From Blastomussa wellsi (lineage: Eukaryota > Cnidaria > Anthozoa > Scleractinia > Plerogyridae), in assembly GCA_947652115.1 (NCBI GenBank), contig OX393563.1, positions 858,016 to 922,015 of the forward strand: a stretch of 64,000 nt of DNA. The letters are read 5' to 3'. The notes beneath the pieces are model-generated. The model ran no database searches, was not told the DNA's origin, and saw only the letters and a list, made by a program, of their open reading frames with translations. The translations under genes were made by a program, and so were the position numbers. Shown here piece after piece: positions 1 through 10,935 of the stretch. How positions within the stretch are numbered: position 1 is the first letter of the stretch; every line of letters begins with the position of its first letter.

Positions 1-250
1 GTTCAACTTTCCACTTGCTCCTTTCAATTTGTTGACGCACATGATCAACTGTCCTATTTGTCCCATTAGCTAACATTCAGGGAACACGCCACTTGCGTGA
101 TTAAGTAGTTGATCACAAAAGCTCAAGACGCATCAACATCGCCTTTACCAAAAAAGGAGCACACACTTTTCTTATCTTCACAGAGAAATTCTTTGGGCAG
201 CTCTTTGCCAGCTGGAATACGATTCAAGAGTAATTCCGGGTCAACAGAAA
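1..250. other. Left flank of the DIRS-order element, no gene seen
   Basis: I see no coding region or RNA gene here. It is the genomic DNA next to the retrotransposon that starts at 251. The last bases before the element and the first bases after it (from 5701) share no clear duplication, as expected for tyrosine-recombinase elements, which do not make target-site duplications. Confidence 0.5.
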
Positions 251-418
251 ATATAATTTCTGACGTTTGAGGGACGAATTAGTCGGAAATTATTATTCTG
301 ACGGCACGTTGGAGAGACCCGCGGTGCATCGCGGGCTGCTTTAGGAGTATTTAAGGTTTTGGCGGGAGATTTAGGTCATTCTAGGTCGGTCAGTCGGAGT
401 GTTCGCCCGCTTTATTTT
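251..418 (+). repeat. Split direct repeat A1
   Basis: This 168-bp left terminal repeat is repeated at 5208-5375 with a constant offset of 4957; I saw no mismatch by eye. It probably contains the element's promoter, because the gag start lies 23 bp past its end. Confidence 0.9.
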
Positions 419-440
419 GGGCTTCCGTTCTCCCGCAGTC

Positions 441-1178
441 ATGTCAGTTTCAACTGAGGTTCAAGAGTTTATTTATACGTCCTTGGCTGAAAATAATAAG
501 TCGTTGTTAGACCAGATCTCGAAGTTAGTAGCAGATTCGGCTGAAAGTATTAAACGTTCCAGCGTGGAAGCTGCTGATGACCAGTTGAGGGAAATCAAGA
601 AGTTACGTCGAGAGGAACCGAAATCGTTCAAACGCAAAGGCAACGAGATCCAGTACAAGTTTAATCTTAAGCTACAGGATACCTTGGATGAGGTTAAATC
701 CCATCTTGAGTCCAACGCAGTTGACAAGGCTAAATCCTCGCTGTCAGAAGGTACGTCAATGCTCTCTGAAAGGCAGAAGCTTATCTTACTAGCAGACAAA
801 TCGGATTTTGGCTGGAAAACTGTCGAGCAATATACCCAGCATGAGTTAGCTGACAACGAGGAGGACGGCAAAAAGATCCGCCGTGCCGAGGAACGAGCCG
901 AAAAAGCTCTTAAGTCCGATGCTTCCAAGAAACCTATCAACCAACCTTCATCTCTCAGTCGCCCTTCCAGTTCCTCACGCTTTTCTTCCCAGTATTCCAG
1001 AAGTTCTTCGTCTTTTGGTTCCTTCCGTAACCAGCGTCTTCGGCTGTCCTATCCTCGTTCATCCGACGTTCCGTCAAGGCCCGGTAATTGTTTCGCATGC
1101 GGCAGGTTTGGCCATTGGAGGTCTGAATGCAATCAAGTCGCCCGTTCTGTTTCTAAAGGTATTTCAGGTAACAGATGA
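441..1178 (+). CDS. Gag-like protein of the DIRS-order element
   Basis: A 245-residue open frame starting at ATG 441, 23 bp after repeat A1. The frame is open further upstream to 399, but this ATG is the first. Residues about 10-160 are charged and helix-prone (many Lys, Glu, Asp), as in retroelement gag proteins. A Ser/Arg-rich stretch follows, then a C-terminal zinc knuckle of the CX2CX4HX4C type (CFACGRFGHWRSEC), which is expected to bind the element RNA. The frame ends at a TGA at 1176-1178, and the same frame stays open past it into pol. Gag is therefore either a separate product or is extended by stop readthrough. The assignment as gag rests on position, knuckle and composition, since gag sequences are poorly conserved. 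Confidence 0.8.
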   Translation: MSVSTEVQEFIYTSLAENNKSLLDQISKLVADSAESIKRSSVEAADDQLREIKKLRREEPKSFKRKGNEIQYKFNLKLQDTLDEVKSHLESNAVDKAKSSLSEGTSMLSERQKLILLADKSDFGWKTVEQYTQHELADNEEDGKKIRRAEERAEKALKSDASKKPINQPSSLSRPSSSSRFSSQYSRSSSSFGSFRNQRLRLSYPRSSDVPSRPGNCFACGRFGHWRSECNQVARSVSKGISGNR

Positions 1179-3316
1179 CAAGACGGTGACAAACAAAGTA
1201 AGTCTGAATTTTCATTTCTTACTTCCCCGTGTGACTTCATTGAAGATTTATCAGTGGATTCCTCTCAAGAATCTAAGAGCTTTGAGCTTGAGTTTGAGAT
1301 CCCAGTTGTTAGTGCTCCTGTTGTCCAACCGATGTCTGTTAAAAGTAAATTGTTTAGATCCATTCAGCATTTGCAATTTCTTGGTGCGCCGGATTTTATA
1401 TTATCTGTCATCAGAAATGGCTACAAAATCCCGTTTATTTCCACGCCGCCGCCTCGCTGTTTCACGAACAATGCCTCAGCCCTTAAAGAAGCAGATTTTG
1501 TTAATGCAGCTATCTTAGAACTCTTGCAGGACAATCGTGTCGAGGAAATAATTTCTCCGCCTGACATTGTCAATCCGCTATCTGTTTCAGTTCAACCTAA
1601 CGGCAAGAAGAGGCTTATTTTGGATTTGAGGCACATTAATCTGCATGTCTACAAACAAAAATTTAAGTGTGAGAATTTGCATACCATTAAAAACACTTTT
1701 GCAAAAGACTTTTTTTGTTTTCTCTTTTGATTTAAAGTCAGGCTATCATCATGTAGACATTTTTCCAGATCATCGCGAATATTTGGCTTTCTCGTGGGAG
1801 TTTGTTCCAGGCCATCAGAGATTTTTCCAGTTTACTGTTTTGCCTTTTGGGCTTTCCAGCGCTCCTTATATTTTCACCAAGTTGCTTAAGCCTTTGGAGA
1901 CACATTGGAGGGCGCAAGGCATTCCAATCGCGATATTTTTCGACGACGGAGTTGGCGCTGGTTCATCGTTCCAAGTTGCTAAGTTGAACAGTTCATTGGT
2001 TCGTTCAGATCTTTCACGTTGCGGATTTGAACTCAATCACGAGAAGTCTAATTGGGAGCCTTCGCGTAGCTTTTCGTGGATCGGTTACAACATTGACACT
2101 CATACTGGTTTAATTTTTGCCAGTGATGCCAGAATTGAAAAGCTTTCCTCTGATCTTACTGATATTTGTGCTAGTTTGGAATTTTCTGCCTGTGTTCACG
2201 TGAAGAATATTGCTTCTATTGTCGGTCAGATTATTTTATTGTCCGCCAGCTGTGGGAATGTTACCCAGATTATGACCAGATATTTGCATCTTATTACTAA
2301 TTCTCGAAGTTCGTGGAATTCCTTTGTTTGCGTGCAAGATCGAGCAAAGCAAGAGCTTCATTTTTGGAGAGACAAATTAAGATCATTAAATGGAATTTTG
2401 TTTTGGCCAATCCCTTTTGTACCATCTAAAGTCTTGTTTACAGATGCTTCGTCGACAGGCTGTGGAGGTTTTGTTCAAGGTTCTTCTTTAGTTTGCCACA
2501 AAAACTGGTCCGCGGAAGAGTCTCAGAAGTCTTCTACTTGGAGAAGAACTTGTTGCAATAAGCTTTGCTCTTGAAGCGTTTGATAATCATTTAGCAGGCC
2601 AAGCCGTCACTTGTAACACTGATAATCAGAATGTTGTTAGAATCATCCAGGCTGGTAGTATGGTTAAAGAATTACAGGACATCGCTTTGAGTGTGTTCCT
2701 TTTTACCTCCCAACGCCAAATTCACCTGAATGTCTCCTGGCTGCCGCGTGATCAGAATTCTCAGGCTGATTTTCTTAGTAAGATCGTTGATTTTGACGAT
2801 TATTCTCTCCACGATGAGGTGTTTTTCCTTCTTGAAAACCTCTGGGGTCCACATTCAGTTGACAGATTTGCTTGTTGTTATAATGCGAAATTGTCTAGGT
2901 TTAATTCCAGATTCGTCCAACCTGGTGCCGAAGCTGTTGACGCCTTCACACAGGACTGGTCACCTGAGAATAATTGGCTGGTGCCACCAATCTCTCTCAT
3001 TGGCAGGGTATTAAAGCATATGAGTGATTGTAAGGCCCTGGGAACCCTAGTAGTTCCGTTGTGGAAATCAGCATATTATTGGCCATTATTAAGCAAAGAT
3101 GGCACTCACCTGAATTCGTTTGTGTCTCATTGGTTATATCTTCCCAACAGACCGGATCTGTTCGTCAGGGGTAAAGCTAAGAATAAGTTGTTCGGCATGA
3201 AAGCTTTCAAATCTAGATGCCTTGCCCTACGAGTTGATTTTGCTGGAAATGTGCGCACTTCTAGTGTTGGTTTTTGCACTTCTCCGTTGGGCTGGTGTTC
3301 AGCTTGCAATCCTTAG
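1179..3316 (+). pseudogene. Reverse transcriptase/RNase H polyprotein, two frame breaks
   Basis: Pol region of the element. It opens in the gag frame directly after the TGA. It changes frame near 1707, where a run of seven T has one base too many for the downstream frame, and again near 2543, where one extra A lies in a purine run. Pieces: about 1179-1707 (N-terminal RT with NGKKRLILDLRHIN), about 1710-2543 (RT palm with DLKSGYHHV, LPFGLSSAP and the catalytic IFFDDG in place of YxDD), and 2545-3316 (RNase H with FTDASSTGCGGF, then NTDNQNVVR, then a C-terminal extension). The reading is otherwise clean, so the breaks are recent mutations or base-calling errors in homopolymers. In a functional copy the product makes cDNA from the element RNA and degrades the RNA strand. 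Confidence 0.85.
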
Positions 3317-4053
3317 GCGTTCCGTCTGGAGGTATGTTTGTTATTGTCATAGCCTCCCCCCACACATTCCCCAACCGGGTCTACTATTGCTGGTACGATT
3401 GTTTTAATGAATTTCGCACGACTTTCATGTAAAACAGGTGGTGTCGCATCTGTTCTCGATTATTAGTTTGTTATAGGCTCAGGGGCTGTTACTCTCGTTC
3501 TGTACACCCCCGGTGGTGTCGCATGTTTTTGGTAAGCTTTTTTATATACAATTCCTGATAGCTTTAGTATGGCTGTGTACACCCCCCGGTGGTGTTACGC
3601 GTTTTTGAGCCAAGTTCCCGTTTGCGACACCTGTTTTCTGAGATAATTGTTTTTTATAGGCCCCCGGTGCCTTCAGTGTAGTTACGTACACCCCACGGTG
3701 GTGTGTTTTTGTGGCCCCCCGGTGGCCTTAGTATACTTATGTGCTCCTTATAGCCTTAGTATGGCTGCGTACACCCCCCGGTGGTGTTACCCGTTTCTTG
3801 GCCAAGTTTCTGTTTGTGACATCTGTTTTCTCAGATAATTGTTTTTTAGAGGCCCCCGGCGCCTTCAATGTAGTTATGTACACCCCCCGGTGGCCTTAGT
3901 ATACTTATGTGCTCCCCCGCGGTTTCGCATGTGTTTTGTGGGTATCATAATTGTTTTGGATAGTGTTTCTTCTTGTGGTACTGTTTTAATCATTCGGCGG
4001 TTTTGGATCTTTACTAATCCCATTTTCCTTTTTCTTTGTTTCTTTTCTTTTAG
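3317..4053 (+). repeat. Internal CCCCCGGTGG-rich tandem tract between pol and recombinase, possible intron
   Basis: A noncoding-looking 0.74-kb stretch with many copies of TACACCCCCCGGTGGTG-like segments. A roughly 192-bp unit occurs about twice: the marker GATAATTGTTTTTTA is at 3642 and again near 3834. A strong donor-like site (GGAG/GTATGT) lies at 3331/3332 and a pyrimidine-rich acceptor (TTTCTTTTCTTTTAG) ends at 4053, just before the recombinase frame opens. The tract could be a spliceosomal intron, but the present pol frame has a stop at 3314-3316 and would need another frame change to join the recombinase in phase. It may instead be an untranslated spacer with its own regulatory role. 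Confidence 0.55.
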
Positions 4054-5066
4054 ATGTTTTCTCTTCTGGTGTTTGGGCCTCTCTCGCGGATTTGCGCGAA
4101 CCCTCCTTGACAGGCCTGGTGTCCAGATTACAGTCCACAGTCATTGCTTCGAGAGCTCCAGGATCCACTGACGCTTACAGAAGGGCTTTTACGAGATGGA
4201 AGAATTTTGCTTCTTCCGTAGACGAAATTCAAGTTTTTCCTGCCAGGACAGAGCATGTCGCGTTGTACCTTCAGCATCTTCTGGATTCAACCCATTCTCA
4301 TTCTGCGGTAGATTCTGCTATTTATGGAATCCAATGGGCGCACCATTTGGCGGGGATACCTTCCCCTACTGACGGTCCTATTATTCACGATGTTAGTAGA
4401 GCAGCTAAGAGGCTTATTGGAACCCGTTTAGTTCACAAGAAAGAGCCTATTTTGCCTGATATGATTAAGAAATTAGTTGAAGCTTCCAACCTAGATAATT
4501 TACTTAATTTGAGGAATGTTTGTATTTTCCTTTTAGCATTTGCTGGTTTTTTCCGAATTGAGGAGGTTCTTCACATTAAGTATGGTGATATTACTTTTCA
4601 TGACACTTATGTTGCTATCAAGGTTGATAGAAGTAAGACGGATCAACTAAGGAAGGGTAACGAAGTGGTTATATCTCGAACTTCATCCCAAGATGCTTGC
4701 CCAGTCTCGATTTTCAAGCGTTATGTTTCAGAGCTTGAGCGTTTTCCAGTGGATCCTAGTCATTATGTTTTCAAGCCTCTAATTAAATCGAAGTTGGGCC
4801 ATAAGTTTGTTTCTACCAATAAGCCCATAAGTTATTCAACCGTTAGGGAGTACTTTAAGAGTAGTTTTAAGGATATTGTGCCAGACATTGCTGCTTTTAG
4901 CACTCATTCCTTAAGAGCAGGTGGTGCTTCTGCTGCTGCCAACGCAGGCGTGGCTGACAGGTTGTTTCAAAGGCATGGTAGATGGAAGTCTGTTTCAGCT
5001 AAGAATGGTTATATTGATGACAATTTAGAGTCTAGATTGTTAGTTTCCCAGCGTTTGGGTATTTGA
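4054..5066 (+). CDS. Tyrosine recombinase of the DIRS-order element
   Basis: An uninterrupted phage-integrase-type frame. The exact start is unknown: it is open from the acceptor-like site at 4054, and there is no ATG early in the frame. Counting from codon 4092 as residue 1, an N-terminal SAM-like core-binding region covers about 15-105 and the catalytic domain about 120-315. Catalytic residues visible are Arg155 (FFRIEEVL), His272 and Arg275 (HSLRAGG), His295/Trp298 (HGRWKS) and the nucleophile Tyr307 (NGYID). The enzyme would insert the circular cDNA into the chromosome without target duplication. It lies last in the element, as in Ngaro and PAT, and has no methyltransferase domain. This frame is intact, so only pol appears to disable the copy. 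Confidence 0.88.
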
Positions 5067-5113
5067 GTACGTTTTACTCCAGTGGTTTACTTCATCTTCC
5101 CTTTCTTTATCTC

Positions 5114-5207
5114 TATTAGGCAACATTGAATCGCACGGCTCATGGCTGACTGACTCATCCTAAATAAACTTTTCACATTGAATATCTCGTGTGAGTGTAG
5201 TCAGAAT
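5114..5207 (+). repeat. Split direct repeat B1
   Basis: This 94-bp repeat is repeated at 5607-5700 with a constant offset of 493 and no mismatch seen. It starts 47 bp after the recombinase stop and includes AATAAA-like sequence (TAAATAAAC), so it may carry the 3' processing signal of the element RNA. Confidence 0.9.
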
Positions 5208-5375
5208 ATATAATTTCTGACGTTTGAGGGACGAATTAGTCGGAAATTATTATTCTGACGGCACGTTGGAGAGACCCGCGGTGCATCGCGGGCTGCTTTA
5301 GGAGTATTTAAGGTTTTGGCGGGAGATTTAGGTCATTCTAGGTCGGTCAGTCGGAGTGTTCGCCCGCTTTATTTT
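5208..5375 (+). repeat. Split direct repeat A2
   Basis: Internal copy of A1, joined directly to B1. In split-direct-repeat elements the B1-A2 block is the template that lets the two ends be completed during reverse transcription. Confidence 0.9.
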
Positions 5376-5606
5376 TTATTTTAGGATTACGTTTCCATTT
5401 GAATTAACTCGTATATTGTAGGATGCCCTTTCCTCGGGGTCTCGTGCTGCTGCATTAGATGAGGAATACGTTTCCACATATTTTTTGGCCACATCTAAAG
5501 GGTGGTTTTTTAGTGGTTTTTCGTATCTGGCGTAGCACATTTTCTGAATTCTTGAGCTCTTTAGTTACCTTTGTGAGGGACACATAATTATGAATAATTC
5601 AATAGA

Positions 5607-5700
5607 TATTAGGCAACATTGAATCGCACGGCTCATGGCTGACTGACTCATCCTAAATAAACTTTTCACATTGAATATCTCGTGTGAGTGTAGTCAGAAT
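5607..5700 (+). repeat. Split direct repeat B2, right end of the element
   Basis: Second copy of B1. It forms the right end of the element; 231 bp of unique sequence separate it from A2. Flanking host DNA starts at 5701. Confidence 0.88.
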
Positions 5701-8700
5701 CCAATCCTGCAGTGCGAGCTCCATTAATACTGAGCAGAATTCATCTGAATCTGAGGAATTATCTCTCCCAAAAAACTCTTTTAGATTTCAGTTCTAACTG
5801 CGATGGTAAATAATTATTTTAACATTGAAGTTATGAACTCGCTTTACTCCAGTTCCCGTTTCAGATGAGTAAATCATTACACGATCTCCCAATCGGCACC
5901 AAATTGTGCTGCAAACCAGTTTGTGTCACGTATAAAAAGTCGTTGCTTGAAAAGTTCCAACTCACCTTATGGTGTTACTGTCTAAAATGTTTGCCAGCGT
6001 TTTATTTAATTTCACCGGAGACAATGAAGCCATGCATGCACAGAAAAGTCGATAATTCTCGACAGAGCATTGACGTGATGATGGATAACTGATCTGAAGC
6101 GCTGATCGTACAAAAAGAGCTAACTATCGATCTACTTTACAAGCAGAGATAAGTGATAGCATGTACGTTTCAATTATCGCTATCGACTGATCAGTGTTTG
6201 CTTTCTCTCTAGTATACAGTATAATTGACATAGCAAACAAGGACACAGGAATAATTGACAAAGTATTCAAATTTAGAATTGCCCTTGGGGTTTGGTTGGA
6301 ATGAGCCGCCTTTTTGACGCTAAAATACACGAGCTTCCTTGCGTTTCGCCGGAATTATACGTTCGCATTGTTGAGGTTTGTCATACAGCTATATGATCCT
6401 ATATGATCGTACCTAATCTATCTGAGGAACAAGCAGTTTTATCGACATCAGAGGGGGTAAGTTTCAGTTTAATTAGTTTTGTTGGCTACTTCATTTCGAT
6501 TCATCAGATATCTTTCTCGTGACACTACCCGCCTCGAGTGACAGATTTTCTCAATTGACATGACTGAACAAGAACAATAAAATGTAGTTTTGTTTAGGCT
6601 GCAAGGACATTCCACTGACACTTCATGGCCTGAAAAACAGGCAGGAGTTTGATCCTTCATTTTGTCCCGACACTTTCCGATAACTTGAGAAGGAACAATC
6701 GAGTGTTCGAACATGCGCCGATTACAACAAAAGTTAGCCTTTGCGAGTGACGAGAACTTTGCAGAAAACTGCCTGCAATTAAAACCGAACATGTGACCGC
6801 GAGAAAACGAGCAACTACAAAAATTTTGCGAGCATTGCAAAATTTTGAGAGACTTTTCACGACCCATGTTAGATATTTGACAACAAACTAACCAGAAAAA
6901 AATGTGTTGTCCATGTTATAACATCCGGGGATTCAGGGGATGCTTATCGGTGCAGGGATGCTCATCGGAAATTTTGAATTAAACCCCTAAAGGAGACCGA
7001 CCTGGGTGTGGCCCAAGCTTTTGTTATACCCTAAAAGAGACCATGAGAACTTTGATTCTATGTATCGAGTAAATAAAACGAATTAGAAATATACATTTTA
7101 AATATATATTTTTATATTTCTTCGCGTGTAACCCTAAACGAGACCTTCACACCTAAATTCTCGTCAGGACAATTGTTAGCGGTCAAATGGCAGAAAAGCG
7201 TGACAATGTATGAAACAGAGGATCGCCTGATTATCCATGTTACTCGGTATAAAGTCAATAATTTATCATTTTGAGAACTGAACACAGAAAGGCTGACCGT
7301 ACGGTTGGGATTATTAAACTATATATATTCTTTCCAATATTTCGTTCCCGTAGGGAAGGAGAGGACTCTGGGAACGAGGTTGCCTTAGAATGGGGAACAA
7401 AAATATGGCATCCATCGATCCAAGTTATGATATATTCGGTGAAGTTCACAATAGTAATTATTCCGTATTTTTGCTCTAAGCCATATCTGCGTGAAGTACA
7501 AAATGGGTTTATGTCTTTCCATGCTTTTAATTTGTAGCTTTTTCCAGTTGCATGGTGACGCCAACGACGACAAAGAATGGCCCAAGGCCATGATTTTTTC
7601 CTTTTTTAGCGTATTTGAACCACATAACCGAAGAAGAATTGTGCTCTCATTGAACAACGTCTGTAACTGTTGAAGAAGAAAGGAAGCTAAAGGCACTAAC
7701 TGGAAGAGTAGAGTAGAGTAGAGTAGAGTTGTTTATTCAGACCCACTTGCAGCTAAGAGCTGGATAACAGGATCGTGCGCATATTACACATAATAAACAT
7801 TTATCTTATGACAAAAAATCTGAGTATTTCACAGTTACAAATTCTGACAGTCTTTTTGTGTTACACATTTTGTTATTATAGTTCCGACAGCTTCGTACGA
7901 GTACGTGTAAACATGCCTTCATTTGAGGTTTGATGAGAGTGCTACCGTAATAGAGGCCCAGTTAGAAGGGGGAGGGGGGGTCTTTATGTCCCCCGTCTGA
8001 ATTGCAAACATTTCCACGTCGCAATTTCGGAAGGTTCACATGTCGCTGTCGTAATTTCGCGTGAGGGGCTTGTCATTCGTCCTCATTTCAGCTCCTTCAT
8101 GGCGCCGTTTCAGAGCCGTGTCACCTGTTGGAATTTAACTTAACAGGGCCTCGTAATACAATATAGCTTTTCGCAAACGATTTTTACTGTCATATTCACC
8201 AGCTGTTCTTCCTTTAGAAGTCCGCTTTTCACCCCGGGTTAATTCGCATTTGTCTGTTGACCAGCGTTTAAAAATGTCCCGACCTCCGTTGTAGAAAGTA
8301 GATGCACAGGCAGCCCAAGCTCATGTTGTGATCAGGATCAAATTGCGTAAAAGCTGTCATGGCAAAAATAAAAGAGTTTGTATGGGAATATTTTACAACA
8401 CCTTTTAGCAAACCGAAATACTGCAAATCTTAAATAATATTGCCTTGCCTTACTTTCACTGTGTTTTTATTCTTGTCTGAACGTTTATTTTGTCGATTCT
8501 TGGCCATTTAGGCGAGTTATCGCTTTCTGGGTTCCCCACTACAAAGAAAAGAACAAGGCTGCACACTCCAGTTTGGAACGCCCGACGAGCCAAGCGAAAA
8601 ATCCCAGCTTAAAATGGTCAAACGGCCTCAAATCCAACGCGAATTCCAAGAAGAGATGTTCTAGTTTCATTTTAACTCAACAACAACTCAGTCCAGGCTC

Positions 8701-9812
8701 TGTCATCTATGCCAAGCGGCCGTTTGCTTTCAAAAATTCAAAGTAAAAAGATCTCCATTGTGCCTGTACACGCTCGTCACGACACACGACCGTTAAAAAA
8801 CTCCTTGGTAACCCCGCCTAGATAATCGTCCTGAGGGGACCAGGGGAGTAACACAAAACTTGTTGAGAGCAATTGACGGTGTGGTACTCCGGTGAGGTAT
8901 AGTTTGTTAATGAAGTTTATTGTATTATTTTCGAGCGTCACATGGTGACGATATGATTCTCATAACGTAATGAATTTTTTCATTCAAAATTTATTCCGAA
9001 ACATTATTTGCACAGGAAAGAAAAAGAAAATACGTGCTTGAATTAATTTGAGAACTTCCGTGCTTTCTGTGATATCTACCAGCAAAAGAAAACGAAGAAA
9101 TACGAGAAGATAAATTCAAAATAAATTTCTGAACATAATTTCTGGAACTAACCTTTATTCAAAGTTAACTTCGCCAGGCTGTAAAGTTTGTCAACTCTCA
9201 AACTCGATGTGTGTGATGAATGAAGCTCAGGTCATTACAATTTTTGCTAGCTGTACGAGTTTTCCTTTCCTATCTTGCGGATTTTAGGGATTTAAAACTT
9301 CAAAAATGATTTGTCGCGTTAATCTGAGCTGAGCTGAACATGTGTTTCATTCTTTTAGCCGCTGTGACTGGTTTCTCGCGTCACTCAATGCCTGTGTCGA
9401 GAGTAAGCAACTTGATCACGAAATCTAAATTTGATTATTATTTCTTTCACAAACGTTTTCAAAGTTATCTCATAAAAGCAATATACCGCACTTTCTAGGG
9501 GTTTAACGACGTAATAAAACCACTTGGGATGTAGGGAGGACACTCGAAAAGCTTGTAAATCACTCGCCTCACGGCTCGTGATTTACAAGAGGGTCGTACA
9601 GGGAGGAGTCTACAGCACGGTTCGCGGGCGAAAAATAACGAATCACGGATCACAGGCATTAAAATTTTATTTTCCCGAATCACGAAAATAAGAGAGTAAC
9701 GTTCTTAGTTATCAGTTATCCCGGCTCTCAGATAAAGAAAAGAAGCTTAAGGAGTATTTAAGAACGAAAAATCGAAAAATGCAAATTGCTAATTCAATTT
9801 GTATACTTTTAT
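5701..9812. other. Gene-poor stretch with no convincing coding region
   Basis: I found no supported gene in these 4.1 kb. The longest frames are short, lack recognisable domains and are not bordered by good splice sites. Three dispersed copies of a CCCTAAA-GAGACC-type motif lie near 6986, 7031 and 7132. A pentanucleotide run sits at 7704-7729. Several places look like old unidentified repeats, for example about 8500-8830, but I cannot define their ends. Confidence 0.4.
7704..7729. repeat. (AGAGT)n microsatellite
   Basis: About five tandem copies of AGAGT, followed by TTGTTTATTC. The arrangement resembles the reversed 3' tail of a small retroelement, but I cannot identify the body of one. Confidence 0.6.
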
Positions 9813-10313
9813 GAGGGTTTCAATGGGGTTAACCGTTAGCCGTAAAATGGCCAAAAATTAAGCCGTTAGGCGTAAAAATGAAAGAATTTTAACCGTTAGC
9901 CGTAAAAAATGTTAACCGTAAAAAATCTAGATACAAAAGTAAAGGCCTCGAGAACTTTTTTGCGTCTGATGTGTTGTGCGTTTATGTGTTTTGGTAGCGA
10001 GAAAAGCCGATCGAAACCGGAAGTGTCGTAAGTGTCTGCATAATTTGTCGCATATGTAGCGTCGTTGCGCGAGTTGACAGACGTTTGACAGCTCTTGTAT
10101 CACTGGGAGTGTACACACACACAAAAAATACTTTTTTATCTCAAAGTGGTCCAAAGTATCAAAAGTCTTTCAGTATGTTTTACAACAATGGAAATTAATA
10201 TTTAACTTCTAAAAACTATAGCAATTATTTTTTAACTTCTCCCGACCTTTAGCCGTAAAAAAGCCAAAACGTTAACCGTTAACCGTAAAAGCCACTACCC
10301 TATTGAGACCCTC
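9813..10313. mobile_element. 501-bp inverted-repeat element with TTTTAT target duplication
   Basis: The ends are imperfect inverted repeats of about 17 bp, GAGGGTTTCAATGGGGT on the left and the complement of GAGGGTCTCAATAGGGT on the right. Both sides are flanked by TTTTAT, readable as 6 bp, or as 7-8 bp if the boundary is moved by one or two bases. Subterminal regions hold repeated AACCGTTAGCCGTAAAA-like motifs: three on the left and related copies on the right. No transposase is encoded, so this is a nonautonomous (MITE-like) element. The superfamily is unclear; an 8-bp reading would suit hAT. Confidence 0.7.
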
Positions 10314-10935
10314 TTTTATCATCTTCGACTGAGACAAATCTTTGAATTCATTCGTCCAAAACTGTCAAAGGGGAATAGTCGTTTGTCAATTCATTTCTTT
10401 CCAAGGAAATTAAATGGAACGAGTGTTCTCAGTTTTTGCTGCCATGTTTAGAATCATTGTCCTTTCACTAGCCTTGGAAAAATTCTGCCGTCAGAATTTG
10501 AAGCCAGCCTTCTGCCAGCAACGGAATTCTGCCGGCAGAATAAGGCGTTTTCGAGCTCTTTCGAGCATAATTTGGGCTAGTCTAATCCCTGAACTCTCCC
10601 TTCCACTCGCCCAATATAGGAACCACACTCAACCCCCATATAAATTTGAGCAGGATAACGGAATATGGTTATGACGAATTTAAGAACAAAATAAATTTAA
10701 AAGCACTACAAAACATTGTGAAATGTTAAAGGAATATTAATAGGGTAGAGTGTTAATAGAGCCGTTCTAATGTTACAGTATATATATATTATGTATTTTT
10801 ATTTTGTAGCCTTTTTGTTTTTTGTTTGTTGTGGTTTTTCATTTTCTCGAATTAAGATGCTAGCTTGTAATTAGTTACACATAACTTTTATGTATGTATG
10901 CATGTTATGGGTAGAACAGTTGTAAGAAAAATTAA
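10314..10935. other. Gene-free stretch between two small transposons
   Basis: AT-rich sequence with no supported gene. A frame of 86 codons at 10414-10674 has no recognisable domain and I do not regard it as coding. Confidence 0.4.

Larger units (their letters stand above)
251..5700 (+). mobile_element. DIRS-order retrotransposon with split direct repeats (Ngaro/PAT-like)
   Basis: A 5.45-kb element bounded by split direct repeats in the order A1 (251-418), coding region, B1 (5114-5207), A2 (5208-5375), B2 (5607-5700). B1 and A2 abut exactly. Inside are gag with a zinc knuckle, a reverse transcriptase/RNase H region and a tyrosine recombinase, all on the plus strand. Split direct repeats instead of inverted ends, and no visible methyltransferase domain, fit Ngaro/PAT-type elements rather than DIRS1 itself. 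The A copies and the B copies look identical, so the insertion is recent. Such elements replicate through a circular DNA that the recombinase integrates. The copy is nearly intact: one in-frame stop after gag and two single-base frame changes in pol. Confidence 0.9.

Noticed and set aside
473..940. 155-codon minus-strand frame opposite gag
   Set aside because: It mirrors the gag coding strand. The zinc knuckle and element structure support the plus strand.
6469..6867. 132-codon minus-strand open frame
   Set aside because: No recognisable domain, composition unlike the confirmed exons, overlapping frames on the same strand, and no good splice sites around it. It cannot be excluded as a small orphan gene.
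9927..10154. 75-codon minus-strand frame inside the 501-bp element
   Set aside because: Too short, no domain, and the element has nonautonomous character.
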